Part shown: positions 44,303-52,532 of the stretch, piece after piece
Layout: every line of letters begins with the position of its first letter
Position numbering within the stretch: position 1 is the first letter of the stretch
Assembly: GCF_000226215.1 (NCBI RefSeq)
Contig: NZ_AGFF01000003.1
Coordinates: 152,004-216,003 of the forward strand
Source of the DNA: Dietzia alimentaria 72
GTDB taxonomy: Bacteria > Actinomycetota > Actinomycetes > Mycobacteriales > Mycobacteriaceae
Length of the DNA: 64,000 nucleotides
Direction of reading: 5' to 3'
Position numbers and translations under genes: made by a program
Notes under the pieces: generated by a model
The model's database searches: none
What the model was told of the DNA's origin: nothing
What the model saw: only the letters and a program-made list of their open reading frames with translations

Positions 44303-44779
44303 TCACTCTGCGCGCAGCACCGCCGCGCACCTCGCCCGTAGCTCCTCCAGTTCAAGGGCGTGCCGCTCGGCCCGGGCGAAGAGGTTCTGCAGCGTGGGCG
44401 TGGGCAGGCGTGGGTCGTCGAGCTCGAGCAGCGCCCGGAAGCCCATCTTCTTGCCGGTCACCGCCATGGTGAGCGCCTCGAGCTCGACAAGGTCGCTCAA
44501 CGGCGAGCGATCGGCGATGCGCTGATTGGGTTTGAGTTGACCGACCTTCTCGGCGGCTTTGGCGGGCAGGTCCTTGAGTCGCGACGGTGAAGTTCCCGCC
44601 AACGTCATGAGCTCCTCGAGCCCCGTGAGGTCGTCGACGGTCTCGTCCGCGATTCGCTTCACGGCCTCGCGGACCTCCGGGTCACTATGGTTTTTGGCGA
44701 CTCGCCGGAAGAGGTCGAGACCGGCGGCGGCACCGGCGTGGTGGTCCTGCATGTACGTGTGCAACATTTCGTTGGCCAT
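44303..44779 (-). CDS. Helical ferritin-like protein of unknown function
   Basis: A 158-residue, mostly helical protein. It opens MANEMLHTYMQDHHAGAAAG and continues with a spacing of acidic and His residues (DETVDDLTGLEEL, ELEALTMAVTGKKMG, ARAERHALELEEL) that suggests a four-helix bundle. Similar actinobacterial proteins are annotated only as hypothetical. It converges with pntAB and lies just downstream of the acyl-CoA dehydrogenase on the same strand, with a 38-bp gap. Confidence 0.7.
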   Translation of the reverse strand: MANEMLHTYMQDHHAGAAAGLDLFRRVAKNHSDPEVREAVKRIADETVDDLTGLEELMTLAGTSPSRLKDLPAKAAEKVGQLKPNQRIADRSPLSDLVELEALTMAVTGKKMGFRALLELDDPRLPTPTLQNLFARAERHALELEELRARCAAVLRAE

Positions 44780-44817
44780 GCTGTGACGCTACGGATGACG
44801 GCGCGGGCGGCAACCGG

Positions 44818-46101
44818 TCAGCGTGCGAGCAGTCCCTTGGCGATGTGGGTCACCTGGATCTCGTTGCTGCCGGCGTAGATCATCAGCGACTTGGCGTCGC
44901 GGGCCAGCTGCTCGACCCGGTACTCGGCCATGTAGCCGTTGCCGCCGAACAACTGCACCGCGTCCATCGCCACATCGGTAGCCGCCTCGGACGAGTACAG
45001 CTTCATGGCCGATGCCTCCGCCAGCGTCAGCGGCGCACCGGCCCGGGCCCGCTCGATCGAGTGGAAGACCATGTTCTGCACGTTGATCCGCGCCACCTCC
45101 ATCCTGGCCAGCTTGAGCTGGATCAGTTGGAACCGGCCGATCTCCTGACCCCACAGGGTGCGCTCGCGCGCGTAGTCGATGCACAGCCGGCGGCATTCCT
45201 CGATGATTCCCAGCGCCATGATTGCCACGCCGGTCCGCTCGGCCGTGAAACTCGACCGGGCAGACTCGCGCCCATCGCCCCCGCGGCCCTCCTCGGATTC
45301 GCCGAGTAGCCGGTCGCGGCCTAGGCGGACATCGTTGAAGAACAACTCGCCGGTGGGGGAACTGTGCAGGCCCATCTTCTGTAGTGGCGCGCCTTGCGTG
45401 AGTCCGTCCATGCCCTTGTCCAGGACAAATGTGAGGACTTTCCGGCTGCGCTTGTCTTCCTCCGATGCCTTTCCCGCACCGCCGGAGCCGCCCTCGTCGA
45501 GCTTGGCGTAGACGATCATCACGTCGGCGTACGGGCCATTGGTGATGAACGTCTTCTGTCCGTTGAGGATGTAGTCGTCGCCGTCACGCCGCACGTAGGT
45601 CCGCATCCCGCCGAACGCGTCCGAGCCGGAGTCCGGTTCCGTGATGGCCCACGACGCCACCTTCTCCATGCTCACGATCCCCGGAAGCCAGCGCTCCTTC
45701 TGCCCCAGGGTTCCGCGCGACATGATGGTGGTGGCGCCGAGGCCCAGGCTCACCCCCAGCGCCGAGACCAGCCCCATGCACACACGGGCCAACTCGCTGA
45801 TCACCACGGCCATCATCGAGTCCTGGCCCGCAAACGCGCCGCCCCCCGAGCCCTCGCCCCCCGCGTCCTCGCGGCCCCGGCCGCTGCCGTCGGAGGCGCC
45901 CGCCCGCTCCCTGGCCAGCATCTTCTCTACGCTCTCCCGGGCCATGGAGTCGATCCCGAACTCGGCGAACAACTTTCGGATGATCGGATATGGCGGGATC
46001 TCACCGCTCTCCAGCGCCTCGAGGTTGGGGCGGATCTCCTTGTCGATGAAGGACCGCACGGCCTCGCGGATCATCAGATCTGTCTCGGACCACTCGTACA
46101 T
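44818..46101 (-). CDS. Acyl-CoA dehydrogenase
   Basis: A 427-residue flavoprotein of the acyl-CoA dehydrogenase family. It has an N-terminal helical domain (SETDLMIREAVRSFIDKEI), a middle beta domain with WAITEPDSGSDAFG and YILNGQKTFITNG, and a C-terminal helical domain with FQLIQLKLARMEVARIN, LFGGNGYMAEYRVEQLARDAK and IYAGSNEIQ. It oxidises an acyl-CoA to the 2,3-enoyl-CoA; chain preference cannot be judged. An unusual Gly/Ser/Asp-rich insert (DGSGRGREDAGGEGSGGGA) lies near residue 75. GAGG lies before the ATG at 46101. Confidence 0.92.
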   Translation of the reverse strand: MYEWSETDLMIREAVRSFIDKEIRPNLEALESGEIPPYPIIRKLFAEFGIDSMARESVEKMLARERAGASDGSGRGREDAGGEGSGGGAFAGQDSMMAVVISELARVCMGLVSALGVSLGLGATTIMSRGTLGQKERWLPGIVSMEKVASWAITEPDSGSDAFGGMRTYVRRDGDDYILNGQKTFITNGPYADVMIVYAKLDEGGSGGAGKASEEDKRSRKVLTFVLDKGMDGLTQGAPLQKMGLHSSPTGELFFNDVRLGRDRLLGESEEGRGGDGRESARSSFTAERTGVAIMALGIIEECRRLCIDYARERTLWGQEIGRFQLIQLKLARMEVARINVQNMVFHSIERARAGAPLTLAEASAMKLYSSEAATDVAMDAVQLFGGNGYMAEYRVEQLARDAKSLMIYAGSNEIQVTHIAKGLLAR

Positions 46102-46248
46102 CGGTGCCTCGTCTCCTCGTGCCGGGTCGTTCCGTACGACCGCCCGCTGCCGTGTCCTGCAACACGTTCCAGCCCAGTGTGGCGGGGTACACCGGTTGCC
46201 GCGGGAATTTGCGGCAGGCGGCCCGCGCGGTCGGGCAGACTCGGCTGC

Positions 46249-47217
46249 ATGAGTGCTCCCACCGGAAATACCGCCCCTCGAGATGCCCTCACCCGGCCCC
46301 ACGACGCCGGCCGCGACCAGCTGGGCCGCATCGGACTGTGGACCGGCTCGCTTGAGGGCCTGCCGCACTCACGGATGCCCGACGTGCTGGGTGAGCTCGA
46401 CGAGCAGGGCTGGGGTTCGCTGTGGTTCGGCGAGGCCGTGGGCCGGGAGGCGTTTACCGCGGCCCAGATGTACCTGTCAGCCACCACGCGCATGGCGATC
46501 GGCACGGGCATCGCCAACATCTACGGCCGTGACGCCTCTGCTGCCGGGGCCGCCGCCCGCACCCTCGAGGCCCTGCACCCGGGTCGGTTCGTGCTGGGGC
46601 TGGGCGTCTCGCACGCACCGCTCGTCGAGCGTCACCGCGGGCACCACTACGGCCGGCCGCTGTCGGCCATGCGCGAGTACCTGGACGCTCTGGACGGCAC
46701 GCGCGCCCTCGCCGCGGGGGAGGGCGTCATGCCGCCGGTCGTGCTGGCCGCCCTGGGGCCCAAGATGCTGGAGCTCTCGCGGGACCGGACCGCCGGAGCG
46801 CACCCGTATCTCACGCTGCCGGAACACACGGCGCGGGCGCGGGAGATCCTCGGGGGGACCGCCACCGACGGTCCGGCGTTGGTGGTGGAGCACGCCGCCG
46901 TGGTGGCGGAGGGGGTTGACGACGACGACGAGCTCTGGCGCTCGCGGGCGCACGATCACCTCAACGTCTACACGGGACTGCCGAATTACCGGAACTCGTG
47001 GACCAGGCAGGGATTCGACGAGTCCGACTACGTGCGCGGGGGCAGCGACCGCCTCAAGTCGGCCATGGTCACCCGCGGGGTGGAGGCCACGCGGGCGCGG
47101 GTGCAGGAGCATCTCGATGCCGGGGCCTCGACGGTCCTCGTGCAGGTGCTCGGCGAGAGCATCCTGACCCCGCCCGTCGCGGACTGGCGGATCGCCGCGC
47201 AGGGTCTGCTCGACTGA
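46249..47217 (+). CDS. LLM-class F420-dependent oxidoreductase
   Basis: A 322-residue luciferase-like monooxygenase-fold protein. It has LGRIGLWTGSLEGLPHSRM at the N-terminus, WGSLWFGEAVGREAFT, ARTLEALHPGRFVLGLGVSHAPL and VLAALGPKMLELSRDRTAGAHPYL. This matches the TIGR03620-type subgroup predicted to use coenzyme F420, which mycobacteria and relatives make. The substrate is unknown. The open frame runs far upstream, but only as antisense of the acyl-CoA dehydrogenase; the ATG at 46249 gives the natural start. Confidence 0.85.
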   Translation: MSAPTGNTAPRDALTRPHDAGRDQLGRIGLWTGSLEGLPHSRMPDVLGELDEQGWGSLWFGEAVGREAFTAAQMYLSATTRMAIGTGIANIYGRDASAAGAAARTLEALHPGRFVLGLGVSHAPLVERHRGHHYGRPLSAMREYLDALDGTRALAAGEGVMPPVVLAALGPKMLELSRDRTAGAHPYLTLPEHTARAREILGGTATDGPALVVEHAAVVAEGVDDDDELWRSRAHDHLNVYTGLPNYRNSWTRQGFDESDYVRGGSDRLKSAMVTRGVEATRARVQEHLDAGASTVLVQVLGESILTPPVADWRIAAQGLLD

Positions 47218-47305
47218 GGGGGCGTGCCGCGACCGGCACGGGGAAGTAGAGCGCACTCGACACGTGTCTGTAGTGTCCGATCAAGGCCTGTGGAAGGACA
47301 CCGGA

Positions 47306-48733
47306 ATGAGTGCAGCGGCACGCGGCGCGGATGCGAGGCGTCGGGAGGACAACGGCCTCGTGATGGTCCTGGCCCTGGGCGGGGTCGTGGTGTCCCTCAG
47401 CCAGACCCTGGTCATTCCGCTGCTGGGCATGCTGCCTGCGATTCTCGGTACGACCGCTGTCAACGCCTCCTGGGTTGTCACGGTGACGCTCCTCGCGGGC
47501 GCGGTGGCGGGACCGGTGATGGGTCGACTCGGGGACCTGTACCCCAAGAAGCACGTGATCGTCGGCTGCACCATGATCATGGTCCTGGGCTCGGTGGTCT
47601 GTGCCCTGTCCGGGTCACTGTGGCCGATGCTCGTCGGCCGGGCGCTGCAGGGTGTGGGGATCGGTGTGATCCCGATCGGCATCGCCACCATGCGCGAACT
47701 GCTCCCACCTGTGCGGCTGGGCCCGGCGATCAGCATGATGAGCTCGTCGCTGGGCGTGGGCGGCGCTCTGGGCCTCCCGGCCGCCGCGGCGCTGGCCCAG
47801 TACGGGTCCTGGCAGTGGATGTTCTGGGGATCGGCGGTGATGGGCCTGGCGATTGCCGCCCTCATGGCCTTCCAACTGCGGACGCTACCGGCCGCCAAGC
47901 CCGACGGCACCCTCGACCTGATCGGCGCACTCGGCCTGGCCGTGGGTCTGGTCGCGTTGCTGTTGGCCGTGTCCAAGGGCGCGGACTGGGGGTGGACCTC
48001 GCCTCTGACGCTGGGGCATTTCGCTCTGGCAGCGATCGCGTTCCCGGTGTGGGGACTGTGGGTGCTCCGGCATCGCTCACCCATCGTGGACCTGCGCGTG
48101 GCCGCCCGCCGCCCCGTGCTCCTGACCAACATCGCCTCGGTCACGGTGGGCATGGGCCTGTACGCACAGTTGCTCATCTGGCCGCAGATCCTGCAGCTGC
48201 CGGTGGCGACCGGACACGGACTGGGCCAATCGATGGTGGCCATGGGCCTGTGGACCGCCCCCGCCGGCCTGGCGATGATGGCGGTCTCACCGATCAGCGG
48301 GTGGCTCATCGTCAACCGCGGACCCAAGACCACGCTGGTCCTGGGCTCCCTGGTGATCGCGACGGGCTACTTCTCCGGACTCGTGCTCATGGGCTCCACG
48401 TGGGGCGTCATGTCGGCGGGAATCCTCACCAGCGGGGGCGTCGGATTGGCGTACGGCGCGATGCCGGCGCTGATCATGTCGTCGGTGCCGCGGACGGAGA
48501 TGGGCTCGGCGAACAGCGTCAATACGCTCATGCGCTCGATCGGCACCACAGCATCGGCCGCGGTGCTGGGCGTGATCCTCACGCAGACAGCCATGGACTT
48601 CGAGGGGCTCTTCGTCCCGAGCGAGGCGGGTCTGCGCGTCGGTCTGGTGTTCGGTGGAGCGGTGTCGCTGCTCGCCGCGGCGGTAGCGGCGACCATCCCG
48701 CCGCCGTGGGAACCCGACGACGACGAGGACTGA
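47306..48733 (+). CDS. MFS transporter, drug-efflux type
   Basis: A 475-residue major-facilitator protein with about 12-14 transmembrane helices. It shows the A-like loop motif GPVMGRLGDLYPKKHVI and the efflux-type motif C region in the fifth helix (SSLGVGGALGLPAAAAL). Such carriers use the proton gradient to export small molecules; the substrate is unknown. AAGGA 6 nt before the ATG at 47306 supports this start over the GTG 14 codons earlier. It converges with a hydrolase gene 4 bp away. Confidence 0.87.
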   Translation: MSAAARGADARRREDNGLVMVLALGGVVVSLSQTLVIPLLGMLPAILGTTAVNASWVVTVTLLAGAVAGPVMGRLGDLYPKKHVIVGCTMIMVLGSVVCALSGSLWPMLVGRALQGVGIGVIPIGIATMRELLPPVRLGPAISMMSSSLGVGGALGLPAAAALAQYGSWQWMFWGSAVMGLAIAALMAFQLRTLPAAKPDGTLDLIGALGLAVGLVALLLAVSKGADWGWTSPLTLGHFALAAIAFPVWGLWVLRHRSPIVDLRVAARRPVLLTNIASVTVGMGLYAQLLIWPQILQLPVATGHGLGQSMVAMGLWTAPAGLAMMAVSPISGWLIVNRGPKTTLVLGSLVIATGYFSGLVLMGSTWGVMSAGILTSGGVGLAYGAMPALIMSSVPRTEMGSANSVNTLMRSIGTTASAAVLGVILTQTAMDFEGLFVPSEAGLRVGLVFGGAVSLLAAAVAATIPPPWEPDDDED

Positions 48734-48737
48734 CCGC

Positions 48738-49595
48738 TCAGGCGGATGCGCCTCGCGCCCGTTCGATGATCGCCCGGGCCAGTTCGGTGGGCCGCTCCTC
48801 CGGGATCCAGTGGCTGACCCCGGGCATCTCGACAAATCGGTAGTCGGCGTCCACGTAGTGGGCGGTCAGTTCGGCGCCGCCCCGGCCGAGCGCGGGGTCG
48901 TCGTCGCTCCACACGAACGTCGTGGGCACGCGGACCCTGCGCAGATGCGGTCCCCGCAGACCGAAGGGGAGTGCTCGGTACCAACCCAACCCGCCGGGGA
49001 TGGCGCCGTCGGCCACCATCTCCCGGCGGAAACGCTCGATCATCGGGCGGGTCATCCCCATTTTTGCGAGCGCGCGATCGGGCCGGCGCCCGGCGGAGGT
49101 CAGCACCTTCTCGGGCAGCCACGGCAGCTGGAAGAACCCGATGTACCAAGACCGCAGCAATTGGTCGGAGGTCACCATCGCCTTGAGGAACGCGGAGGGG
49201 TGGGGGACCGAGACCGCGGTCAGCGAACGGACCCGCTCGAAATGCGCTGCGGCGACCCCCCACGCCACGGCCGCACCCCAGTCGTGGCCCACCACGTGAG
49301 CGCGATCGAGGCCGGCGGCGGTGAACAGCGCCTGCACGTCGCCCACCAGCTCGGACAGTCGGTGGGCTCGCCGACCTCGGGGCCGGGCGGTCGCACAGAA
49401 GCCACGCTGATCAAGAACCAGCGTCCGTAGTCCGGCGGCGTGCAGGATCGGCACCACCTGGTTCCAGCTGGAGGTGCGCTGCGGGAAACCGTGGAGCAGG
49501 ATCACGGCCTCGCCGTCCTCGGGCCCGGAGTCGAGGGCGCGCAGCCGGAGGCCCTCACGGTCGAAGTGGATCTGGTCGGGCCGTGAGTCACCCAC
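48738..49595 (-). CDS. Alpha/beta hydrolase, epoxide-hydrolase-like
   Basis: A 285-residue alpha/beta hydrolase. The oxyanion motif is HGFPQRTSSW, the nucleophile is Asp in VVGHDWGAAVAW (as in epoxide hydrolases and haloalkane dehalogenases), the acid is near VWSDDDPAL, and the catalytic His is in MPGVSHWIPEE. Epoxide hydrolase activity is most likely. It is preceded by a SRPBCC gene with an 8-bp overlap, so the two are co-translated. Confidence 0.85.
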   Translation of the reverse strand: MGDSRPDQIHFDREGLRLRALDSGPEDGEAVILLHGFPQRTSSWNQVVPILHAAGLRTLVLDQRGFCATARPRGRRAHRLSELVGDVQALFTAAGLDRAHVVGHDWGAAVAWGVAAAHFERVRSLTAVSVPHPSAFLKAMVTSDQLLRSWYIGFFQLPWLPEKVLTSAGRRPDRALAKMGMTRPMIERFRREMVADGAIPGGLGWYRALPFGLRGPHLRRVRVPTTFVWSDDDPALGRGGAELTAHYVDADYRFVEMPGVSHWIPEERPTELARAIIERARGASA

Positions 49596-50127
49596 GGACG
49601 TAACCCCGCCGGACGGCCCGCTCGAGGATGCCGAGCGTGGCTCTGAGCGCTGCGGCGTCCAGCACCGGCAGGACGCCCGAGTCGCGCCACTTCGGGTTCG
49701 CGTCGGACCAGTCGTAGTAGCTGACGACCTCGGTGCCCACCCCGACCGGCGCGAGCCGGTAGCCGTACGTGTGACCGATCGGCGGCCTGATCTGCCCGTC
49801 GATGGTCCAGGCGATCTCCACGTCGGGCTGGAAGCGGGTGATGATCACGGTGACGTCGTAGTGCCCGAGATCGTAGTCGCCCAGCGATTCGCGGTCCATG
49901 TGCACCACAAAGCGGTCGCCGACGGCCGCGACCTGCGATCCCTCGGCCGACTGGAGCATCCCGGAGGAGTCGATCGCCACGTGCCCGTCGGGGTCGCACA
50001 GCACCGCGAACACCTGGTGCGCTGGCGCCGGGATCATCCGACGGGCCTCGAGCCGGTACCTCGGGGCGTCGCCGGCACCGCCGGCGTCGTCGTCGCCGGA
50101 AGGGCCGTGCTGTTCGCTGTCCGTCAT
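49588..50127 (-). CDS. SRPBCC (polyketide cyclase-like) family protein
   Basis: A 179-residue protein. After a Gly/Asp-rich leader, a helix-grip fold follows: YRLEARRMIPAPAHQVFAVL, VGDRFVVHMD, YDVTVIITRFQPDVEIAW and TEVVSYYDWSDANPKWRD. Such proteins bind hydrophobic ligands in a deep cavity. The ATG at 50127 is chosen by content; the frame upstream belongs to the shadow of the catalase gene. It is translationally coupled to the downstream hydrolase. Confidence 0.8.
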   Translation of the reverse strand: MTDSEQHGPSGDDDAGGAGDAPRYRLEARRMIPAPAHQVFAVLCDPDGHVAIDSSGMLQSAEGSQVAAVGDRFVVHMDRESLGDYDLGHYDVTVIITRFQPDVEIAWTIDGQIRPPIGHTYGYRLAPVGVGTEVVSYYDWSDANPKWRDSGVLPVLDAAALRATLGILERAVRRGYVRG

Positions 50128-50162
50128 GCAAGCGACGCTACCCCGGGCACCGGCGTCAGGGA

Positions 50163-52406
50163 TCAGACCCGAGCCGGGTCCGGTCGATCCCACGCACGGT
50201 GCGCGGACAGCAGCGGCGTGAGCGCGGGCAGCACGTCGGCCGCCGTGTCCACCGCGACCACGCCCGGAGTGGACGCGCCCAGCCCGAAGTCGACGTACCG
50301 GTCGACGGGCACCAAGGTGGCCACGGCCTTCTTGTGCCGGTACATCTCGCTGATGAGCACGTCGGTGTGGGGATCGGCGGGAAGGTCGACGACGACGACG
50401 GCGTCGAACTCGATCGACCGCTGGGTCTGATACGTCCGCGACACCGCGACGGTGCTGTCGGAGTCCGGATCGCTGCCCTCCAACCGACCGCCACTCGGGG
50501 CGATCACGAGCGGGACCATGTCGTTGTCGAACACCGCCTGCACGAGCTCGGCGACCACAGCGACATCGGACTGCTCGGTGACGAGGACGCCGATCTGGCG
50601 ACCATCGGTCGGCCACTCCTGACCGATCTGCGACAGCGCCGGGCTGGTGACGACCTCGGCCACGGGTACCCGGGCCGGTGCTGGTAGGCCCAGGCCCTGC
50701 GCGACAGTGGCCGCCAGGTCGTGGTCGATGCGGGCCAACTGCTCGACCTGCCGGAGCTTGATCGCCTCTTCGTAGCACTTGCCCAGCTCGAAGGTGTAGG
50801 CGTCGGCGGTGTGCTGCTTCTCCACCTCGGTGAGGCTGCGGTAGAACAGCGTGGCCTGCGAGAAGTGGTCGTCGAAGGTCGCCGGGGACTGCCGCACGAT
50901 CCGGGCGTCGGCGATCTGCTGCGCCACCTCGACCAACGCGCCGTCGGTGGCGCCCGCGATGAACGGGCACCCGCCGTCGAGACTATTCGGCTTGTAGGGG
51001 GCCACACCCACGTGGTCGGCGGTCTGGTGCATGCCGTCGCGCAGCATGTCGTTGACCGGCGCGTGCGGCCGGTTGATGGGCAGTTGCCCGAAGTTCGGGC
51101 CGCCCAGCCGCGAGAGCTGCGTGTCCAGGTAGGAGAACAGCCGGCCCTGCAGGAGCGGATCGTTGGTCACGTCGATGCCCGGCACGAGGTGACCCGGGTG
51201 GAACGCGACCTGCTCAGTTTCCGCGAAGTAGTTCTTCGGATTGGCGTTGAGAGTCATGGTGCCGATCACCTGTACCGGCGCAAGTTCCTCGGGGACGAAC
51301 TTCGTGGGGTCGAGCAGGTCGATCCCCTGGAACATCTCGTCGGCATCGTCGGGGAGGACCTGGATGCCCAGGTCCCATTCCGGGTACGCTCCGGCCTCGA
51401 TCGCGTCGGCCAGGTCTCGGCGATGGAAATCGGGGTCCATGCCGGCGGTGATCTGGGCTTCCTCCCACACCTGTGAGTGGACGCCGAGCCGGGGCTTCCA
51501 GTGGAATTTCACGAGGCTGGTCTCGCCGGCGTCGTTGATGACCCGGAAGGTGTGGACGCCGAAGCCCTCCATCATCCGCAGTGAGCGTGGGATGCCGCGG
51601 TCGGACATGTTCCACATGGTGTGCGCCTGCGCCTCGGTGTGTAGCGACACGAAGTCCCAAAAGGTGTCGTGCGCGCTCTGCGCCTGCGGGATCTCCCGGT
51701 CGGGGTGCGGCTTGGCGGCGTGGACCACGTCGGGGAACTTGAGGGCGTCCTGGATGAAGAACACCGGGATGTTGTTGCCGACCAGATCCCAGGTGCCCTC
51801 GTCGGAGTAGAACTTGGTGGCGAATCCGCGGGTGTCACGGACGGTGTCGGCGGAGCCGCGGGAACCGAGCACGGTGGAGAAGCGGACGAACACCTCGGTC
51901 TGCCTGCCCTCGGCAAAGACGCCTGCTTTGCAGACGCTCGTCGCGGCACCGTTGGCGCGGAACACCCCGTGGGCACCGGCGCCGCGGGCGTGGACCACGC
52001 GCTCCGGGATGCGCTCGTGGTCGAAGTGCATGATCTTCTCGCGCAGGTGGTGGTCCTGCAGAAGAACCGGGCCGCGGCGGCCGGCCCTCTGGGAGTGGTC
52101 GGTGTCGACCACGCGCGCGCCCTGCGCGGTGGTGAGGAATTCGCCCTGCTGGCGAGCGGCGTCCTCGGAGTCGGCAGACTCCGCGCCGGTCGGGCTGTAC
52201 GGGGTGGCGCCCTTCTGATCCGGCTTCGGTGGCAGCGGGCCGGTGGGGTCGGTCGGCTCCTCGACGGCGGGTGGCTCCGAACCCGGGACACCGGGCACGA
52301 CGTCGGGGTCGTTGATGACCTCGTCGGCGAGCTTGCTGGCGGCGTCGGCGACCTTCCGTACCGCTGCCCCGGCGGTCGTGGACGCGGCTGATTTCTTGTC
52401 GGACAT
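50163..52406 (-). CDS. katE: Large-subunit monofunctional catalase (HPII/KatE type)
   Basis: A 747-residue catalase of the large-subunit clade. It has a disordered 85-residue leader and then the haem domain: catalytic His146 in ARGAGAHGVF, Asn211/212 in VGNNIPVFFIQD, and the proximal Tyr in GRLFSYLDTQLSR. The C-terminal 180 residues are the flavodoxin-like domain (IGVLVTEQSDVAVVAELVQA) that only this clade carries. It breaks down hydrogen peroxide, typically in stationary phase. GAGGAG lies before the ATG. It is divergent from the PoxB-like gene. Confidence 0.94.
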   Translation of the reverse strand: MSDKKSAASTTAGAAVRKVADAASKLADEVINDPDVVPGVPGSEPPAVEEPTDPTGPLPPKPDQKGATPYSPTGAESADSEDAARQQGEFLTTAQGARVVDTDHSQRAGRRGPVLLQDHHLREKIMHFDHERIPERVVHARGAGAHGVFRANGAATSVCKAGVFAEGRQTEVFVRFSTVLGSRGSADTVRDTRGFATKFYSDEGTWDLVGNNIPVFFIQDALKFPDVVHAAKPHPDREIPQAQSAHDTFWDFVSLHTEAQAHTMWNMSDRGIPRSLRMMEGFGVHTFRVINDAGETSLVKFHWKPRLGVHSQVWEEAQITAGMDPDFHRRDLADAIEAGAYPEWDLGIQVLPDDADEMFQGIDLLDPTKFVPEELAPVQVIGTMTLNANPKNYFAETEQVAFHPGHLVPGIDVTNDPLLQGRLFSYLDTQLSRLGGPNFGQLPINRPHAPVNDMLRDGMHQTADHVGVAPYKPNSLDGGCPFIAGATDGALVEVAQQIADARIVRQSPATFDDHFSQATLFYRSLTEVEKQHTADAYTFELGKCYEEAIKLRQVEQLARIDHDLAATVAQGLGLPAPARVPVAEVVTSPALSQIGQEWPTDGRQIGVLVTEQSDVAVVAELVQAVFDNDMVPLVIAPSGGRLEGSDPDSDSTVAVSRTYQTQRSIEFDAVVVVDLPADPHTDVLISEMYRHKKAVATLVPVDRYVDFGLGASTPGVVAVDTAADVLPALTPLLSAHRAWDRPDPARV

Positions 52407-52532
52407 GAGACTCCTCGGCGGTGGCGTGCGGAATTCGTGTGCCGCACTATTCCACCGCGTCGCGGCTGCGCAACCGATCGCTGCGGCGGCCGGTCGGTGG
52501 CCACGTGTCGACTACGGGCCTACGGTGGCGCC

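Noticed and set aside
45394..46248. N-terminal extension of the LLM F420 oxidoreductase
   Set aside because: It is the antisense of the acyl-CoA dehydrogenase; the conserved protein begins at 46249.
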